A stretch of DNA of 64,000 nucleotides from Streptomyces sp. Ag109_O5-1 (GTDB taxonomy: Bacteria > Actinomycetota > Actinomycetes > Streptomycetales > Streptomycetaceae): contig NZ_RKQF01000001.1 of NCBI RefSeq assembly GCF_003814875.1, positions 2,294,001 to 2,358,000 of the forward strand, written 5' to 3'. Within the stretch, counting starts at the first letter, position 1. Each line of letters opens with the position of its first letter. This document shows positions 61,059 to 64,000 of this stretch, in pieces. The position numbers and the translations under genes are program-made. Under the pieces are notes generated by a model. That model ran no database searches. It was not told the origin of the DNA and saw nothing but the letters and a program-made list of their open reading frames with translations.

Positions 61059-61893
61059 ATGCGAGTGTCTAGAACGTATCCGCTGCGGGAGCAAGGCACC
61101 TTTCTGGTGGTCGAGAGCACAGGGTGGGACCGTCGGCTGCCCGTGGTGGCTGACGGGAAGAGGCTGATCGGTCATGCCGGGGCGGTGCTGCTGCGCCGGT
61201 GTGCGGACCGGACGGGGCTGACGGAGGCGCTGGCGAAGGTGCTGCCGTCCAGTGCGGTGGCCGGCTGGCGGGACCGGGCAGGGTTGCTGGTGCACCTGGC
61301 GCTCGCGATCGTGCTCGGGGCGTCGAATCTGTCGGAGGCCGAGCAGCTCCAGCTTCACCATCGGCCACTGTTCGGGCCCGAGGCATCGGACTCGACTGCC
61401 CGCCGTGCTCTTGCCGCGCTTGACGAGGCCGCCCTGGCGAAGATCGCCAAGGTGCGGGCGAGGGTGCGTCGGCACGTGTGGGGCCTGCTGCATCTTCGGC
61501 CGGGCGGCTTCCCCTGGCTGGTCGTGGCGGGCAAGCGGCTGTGCGGCTGGATCGTCATCGACCTCGACGCGACGGTCATCACCTCCGCCTCGAAGAAGGC
61601 CGGGGCAGCGGTCACCTTCAAGAAGACGTTCGGGTTTGATCCGCTGGCCGCGTGGTGCGCGAACACCACGGAGTCCCTGTCCATGCTGCTGCGGCCGGGA
61701 AATGCCGGTGCGAACACGGTGGCCGACCACATCGCCGTGCTCACCGACGCCCTCGCGCAGATCCCCGGATCGTCGGCCGCGAAGATCCTCATCCGGGTGG
61801 ACGGAGCCGGGGCCACGCATGGGCTGCTCGAACACCTGGAGGCGTTGAACACCACACGGCGCACAGTCCGTTACACCGTCGGCTGGAAGATCT
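61059..61893 (+). pseudogene. IS1380-family transposase, N-terminal part
   Basis: SRTYPLREQGTFLVVESTGW, HAGAVLLRRCADRTGLTEAL, VHLALAIVLGASNLSEAEQL, IDLDATVITSASKKAGAAVT and LRPGNAGANTVADHIAVLTD follow the IS1380 pattern with the first catalytic Asp. The match ends near RYTVGWKI at 61893, where it meets an antisense NUDIX gene. The second half is missing. The sequence before 61059 likely holds the element's left end. Confidence 0.8.
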
Positions 61894-61894
61894 G

Positions 61895-62085
61895 CGCACT
61901 TCCTCCGCGACTTCCCGCAATACTGCCTCTTCCAGCGGCTCCTCCGGGGCCACACCCCCCGCCGGGACGTGCGTGCCGGGCGGCAGGTCCGCATCGTGGT
62001 CGAACACGAGCAACTCCACCGACCGTCCCGCGCGCCGGCGCAGCACGTAGGCAGCCACCCGGATACGCAACGTCAACTCCCGCAT
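61895..62085 (-). pseudogene. NUDIX hydrolase N-terminal fragment
   Basis: MRELTLRIRVAAYVLRRRAG starts the protein and THVPAGGVAPEEPLEEAVLR then EVAEE is the first part of the Nudix box. The G-x5-E-x7-R-E-x2-E-E sequence is cut inside its last residues by the IS1380 fragment. All downstream parts are gone. Confidence 0.7.
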
Positions 62086-62455
62086 TCCCGCAGCGTAGGG
62101 GTTACACATCCTCGATCACGTGAGATCCCCCTCGATCGAAGAGACAGGCCCTAGAAGCGGACGAAGAGGTCATGCCAAAACCGTGCCAGATCGTGCAGCG
62201 AATGACGGGGACCAGGGCTCCAGCCAGTCGAGCCCCAGAGCCGCTCCGCCGCAGGTCAGCCAAGCAACGACCACCAAGGACCCCAAGCTTCCCAGACTGA
62301 TGGCCCTGCCGTTCGTCGGGGCTGCGGCGCTGAGGCTTCCCTAGGAGAGAGCAGAGAGCCGTCCGTCGTCGCGTCACGCGATTCCGCGGCCAGTCACAGA
62401 GGGTCGGTGGCATCCTCCTTGGACTGCGCCTCGGTGACGTCTTCCCCAACGAGTA
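62086..62455. other. Intergenic stretch without a recognisable gene
   Basis: About 370 bases between the NUDIX fragment and the terminator. It contains mixed open frames but nothing I can assign; some of it (62290-62350) looks like a decayed IS end. It would include the promoter of the NUDIX gene. Confidence 0.35.
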
Positions 62456-62482
62456 CTCCAGCGCGACAGCGTCGCGCTGGAG
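62456..62482. terminator. Strong hairpin terminator downstream of GH76 gene
   Basis: CTCCAGCGCGAC, loop AGC, then GTCGCGCTGGAG: a perfect 12-bp stem. It lies 39 bases beyond the stop codon of the leftward GH76 gene. Confidence 0.8.
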
Positions 62483-62520
62483 CTCGGCTCCTTACGGGCC
62501 CACTAGGCCCCCGCACGGGC

Positions 62521-64000
62521 TCACAGACCGTCCGCGGCTGTGAGTGCTTCGAGGGCGCTGGCCTGCGTGCGCCAGTCGGTCTGGTTGGGTGCGCTGCCGG
62601 CCCAGCGTTGGCCGAGCCGGCTGAGTGAGTCCCGGTCGGCCGCCCAGATGGAGTCGGCCTGGTTCTTGATGTACGCCCGGTAGGTGGCGGACCCGGTGGC
62701 GTCGGCCAGGTCGGCCAGATGCCGGATGAAGATTCCCTTGAACTGTTTCTGGTTGTCGTCGCAGGAGTTGGTGCCGGTGTCGCAGGACTCGGTGAGAATG
62801 CCGTCACGGGTCAGCTGGGGTGAGGAGGTCGCGGCGTCGGCCAGGTGCTTCGCGGCGTCCAGGTAGCGGTTGTTGCCGGTGGAGCGCCACAGCTGGGTGA
62901 AGGCTCCGATGGCCAGTCCTTGGTTGTAGCTCCACACGGTCTGGCCGTTGTTCGAGCAACTGGTGTTCAGTCCGTCGTTGACCAGGCCCGAGGAGTTGAT
63001 CAGCCCGCTGTTCAGGTACCAGTCGGCGGCCGTGGTGGCGCGCTGGCCCCAGGCGGTGTCGCCGCTGATCCGCTGGTGCAGTGCGGTGGTCAGCCACAGA
63101 TACAGTCCGTTGGTGACGGCGTTCTTGTAGGTGCGTTCCCGGTCCCACCACACACCGCCGCCGCACGTACCGGTGTCCCAGTACTGGTGGACGTAGTTCG
63201 TGATCGTGACTGCCTCGTCCAGGTAACGGCGGTCACCCGTGTAGTCGTACGCGGACAACCAGGTCACCGCCCACCAGCCGGAGTCGTCGATCGCCCGGCT
63301 GATGAAGTCCCCCTCGACCGGATCCGAGCTGCGCACGCCCGCCGCGAACGCGCCCCGGTTCTGCTCGAACGTCCGGGCGATCACCCAGTCGTAGTCGTGT
63401 CGCCCGGTGCGCTCGGCGAAATCGATGACCGAGGTGAGCGCGACCGCCGAGTTCCACCAACTGCTGGGCCACCAACCCTCGTTGGTCTGGTACGAGGCCA
63501 TCAGCGCGTCTACCGCCGCTCGTGGCCGGCTCGGCGCGGGCCGGACCCAGGTGGTACAACTGCCCTCCTGATGGGACGCCTCCCGGCCGCACGCGCGCAC
63601 CGCCCCGCCGTACATCAGGCCGCGTGGGTCCCGGGTGGCGAACATGGCCGTGCGGGTCGAGGTCGCGCCGGAGGGCACACTGGTGCGACCGAGGGAGGAT
63701 CCCTCCGGCCAGGTGGCACCGCCGTCCCAGGAACGGTCGAGCCAGATCTCGTCCCCCGGGCCGCCGGCCGCGATGACACCCCAGGCCATCGCGTTCTTCT
63801 GGTCGACGTGCAGGCTGATGGTCCGTCCGAAGAGTGTGGTCGAGGGGACGGGGGTGTCGTCGCCTGCCGCGTCGGCGGGGTCGGCGCCGTCGCAGGACGT
63901 GCCGTCGCACACTGTCGGGTTCACCCAGTCGGTGCAGGACACCGTGCCGGCGTCACCGCACGCCCGAATCCAGCCGCGCCGGTGCCCCACCGGGTCGGTG
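62521..64000 (-). CDS. GH76-family glycoside hydrolase (alpha-1,6-mannanase-like), partial
   Basis: At least 489 residues, open to the right edge of the window, so the N-terminus and signal peptide lie outside. The first 150 visible residues are an accessory beta-rich domain (DEIWLDRSWDGGATWPEGSS, STRTAMFATRDPRGLMYGGA) with paired Cys. From about 160 onward is the (alpha/alpha)6 barrel: WWPSSWWNSAVALTSVIDFA, SRAIDDSGWWAVTWLSAYDY with the likely catalytic Asp pair, TCGGGVWWDRERTYKNAVTN, and VWSYNQGLAIGAFTQLWR. The protein is presumably secreted and degrades alpha-mannan. A GTG at 63990 is available but is probably internal. Confidence 0.88.
   Translation of the reverse strand, partial: TDPVGHRRGWIRACGDAGTVSCTDWVNPTVCDGTSCDGADPADAAGDDTPVPSTTLFGRTISLHVDQKNAMAWGVIAAGGPGDEIWLDRSWDGGATWPEGSSLGRTSVPSGATSTRTAMFATRDPRGLMYGGAVRACGREASHQEGSCTTWVRPAPSRPRAAVDALMASYQTNEGWWPSSWWNSAVALTSVIDFAERTGRHDYDWVIARTFEQNRGAFAAGVRSSDPVEGDFISRAIDDSGWWAVTWLSAYDYTGDRRYLDEAVTITNYVHQYWDTGTCGGGVWWDRERTYKNAVTNGLYLWLTTALHQRISGDTAWGQRATTAADWYLNSGLINSSGLVNDGLNTSCSNNGQTVWSYNQGLAIGAFTQLWRSTGNNRYLDAAKHLADAATSSPQLTRDGILTESCDTGTNSCDDNQKQFKGIFIRHLADLADATGSATYRAYIKNQADSIWAADRDSLSRLGQRWAGSAPNQTDWRTQASALEALTAADGL

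Noticed and set aside
1..64000. CRISPR arrays, tRNA or rRNA genes
   Set aside because: None recognised by eye. Repeats found are IS ends, hairpins and short coding repeats only. A dedicated tRNA scan was not possible.

Overview
The window reads as an accessory, IS-riddled stretch of a Streptomyces (or close relative) chromosome. GC is very high, third codon positions are almost always G or C, and TTA codons are rare: one falls in a LAL regulator and one in a histidine kinase. The gene families (LAL and SpoIIE regulators, ECF/Cse-like envelope genes, GH76, NHLM-type RiPP export) are typical of streptomycetes. I recognised no tRNA, rRNA or CRISPR array.

Layout. 1-11.7 kb: remains of a lipid or polyketide-type locus (fatty-acyl-AMP ligase fragment, LAL regulator, PaaK-like adenylating enzyme) broken up by mobile DNA. 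The mobile parts are a large serine recombinase with two small partner genes, a group II intron fragment, IS5-family remnants and a complete but pseudogenised IS at 9901-10841. A ricin-B-like secreted protein gene with an in-frame UGA lies next to it.

11.8-26.7 kb: the most interesting region, a RiPP-type cluster. A 38-codon precursor-like peptide ends four residues after a double-glycine leader motif. Divergent from it runs HlyD adaptor / C39-peptidase ABC exporter / second NHLM-type ABC protein / 82-aa protein / B12-binding radical SAM. The HlyD adaptor carries its own N-terminal nitrile-hydratase-like leader domain ending in the same double-glycine motif. Facing this operon is a translationally coupled HIT-like / TIR / DUF1152-like operon. 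Beyond that, a radical SAM-SPASM enzyme, an aldo-keto reductase and a MazG-like protein run away from it. I infer one system: leader peptide, two radical SAM tailoring enzymes, redox trimming, processing and export, plus a nucleotide/NAD-type module of unknown purpose.

26.7-32.5 kb: a nest of transposons. An IS256 transposase gene is split by an IS30-family element, which is itself split by two IS110-family elements. ISL3 and IS5 pieces flank the nest.

32.5-39.5 kb: an alkylsulfatase relic, an ECF sigma / membrane protein / class A PBP-like operon, and a two-component system with a lipoprotein. The arrangement recalls sigE-cseABC envelope-stress loci.

39.6-48.5 kb: more broken mobile genes, an AraC regulator, a complete rve-type IS with 32-bp inverted repeats, a SpoIIE/GAF/ATPase phosphatase, and a Tn554-like integrase pair whose second gene is fused to a LAL relic.

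48.6-53.9 kb: an AraC-controlled catabolic operon (acyl-CoA synthetase, amidohydrolase, SDR, luciferase-like F420/FMN oxidoreductase). 54-57.4 kb: ISAs1, IS110 and two head-to-head IS1182 remnants. 57.4-61 kb: a GATase1/AraC regulator divergent from a quinone-oxidoreductase-like enzyme, a NIPSNAP protein and a secreted SMP-30-like protein. 61-64 kb: an IS1380 fragment that cuts a NUDIX gene, then a GH76 glycanase that runs off the window edge.
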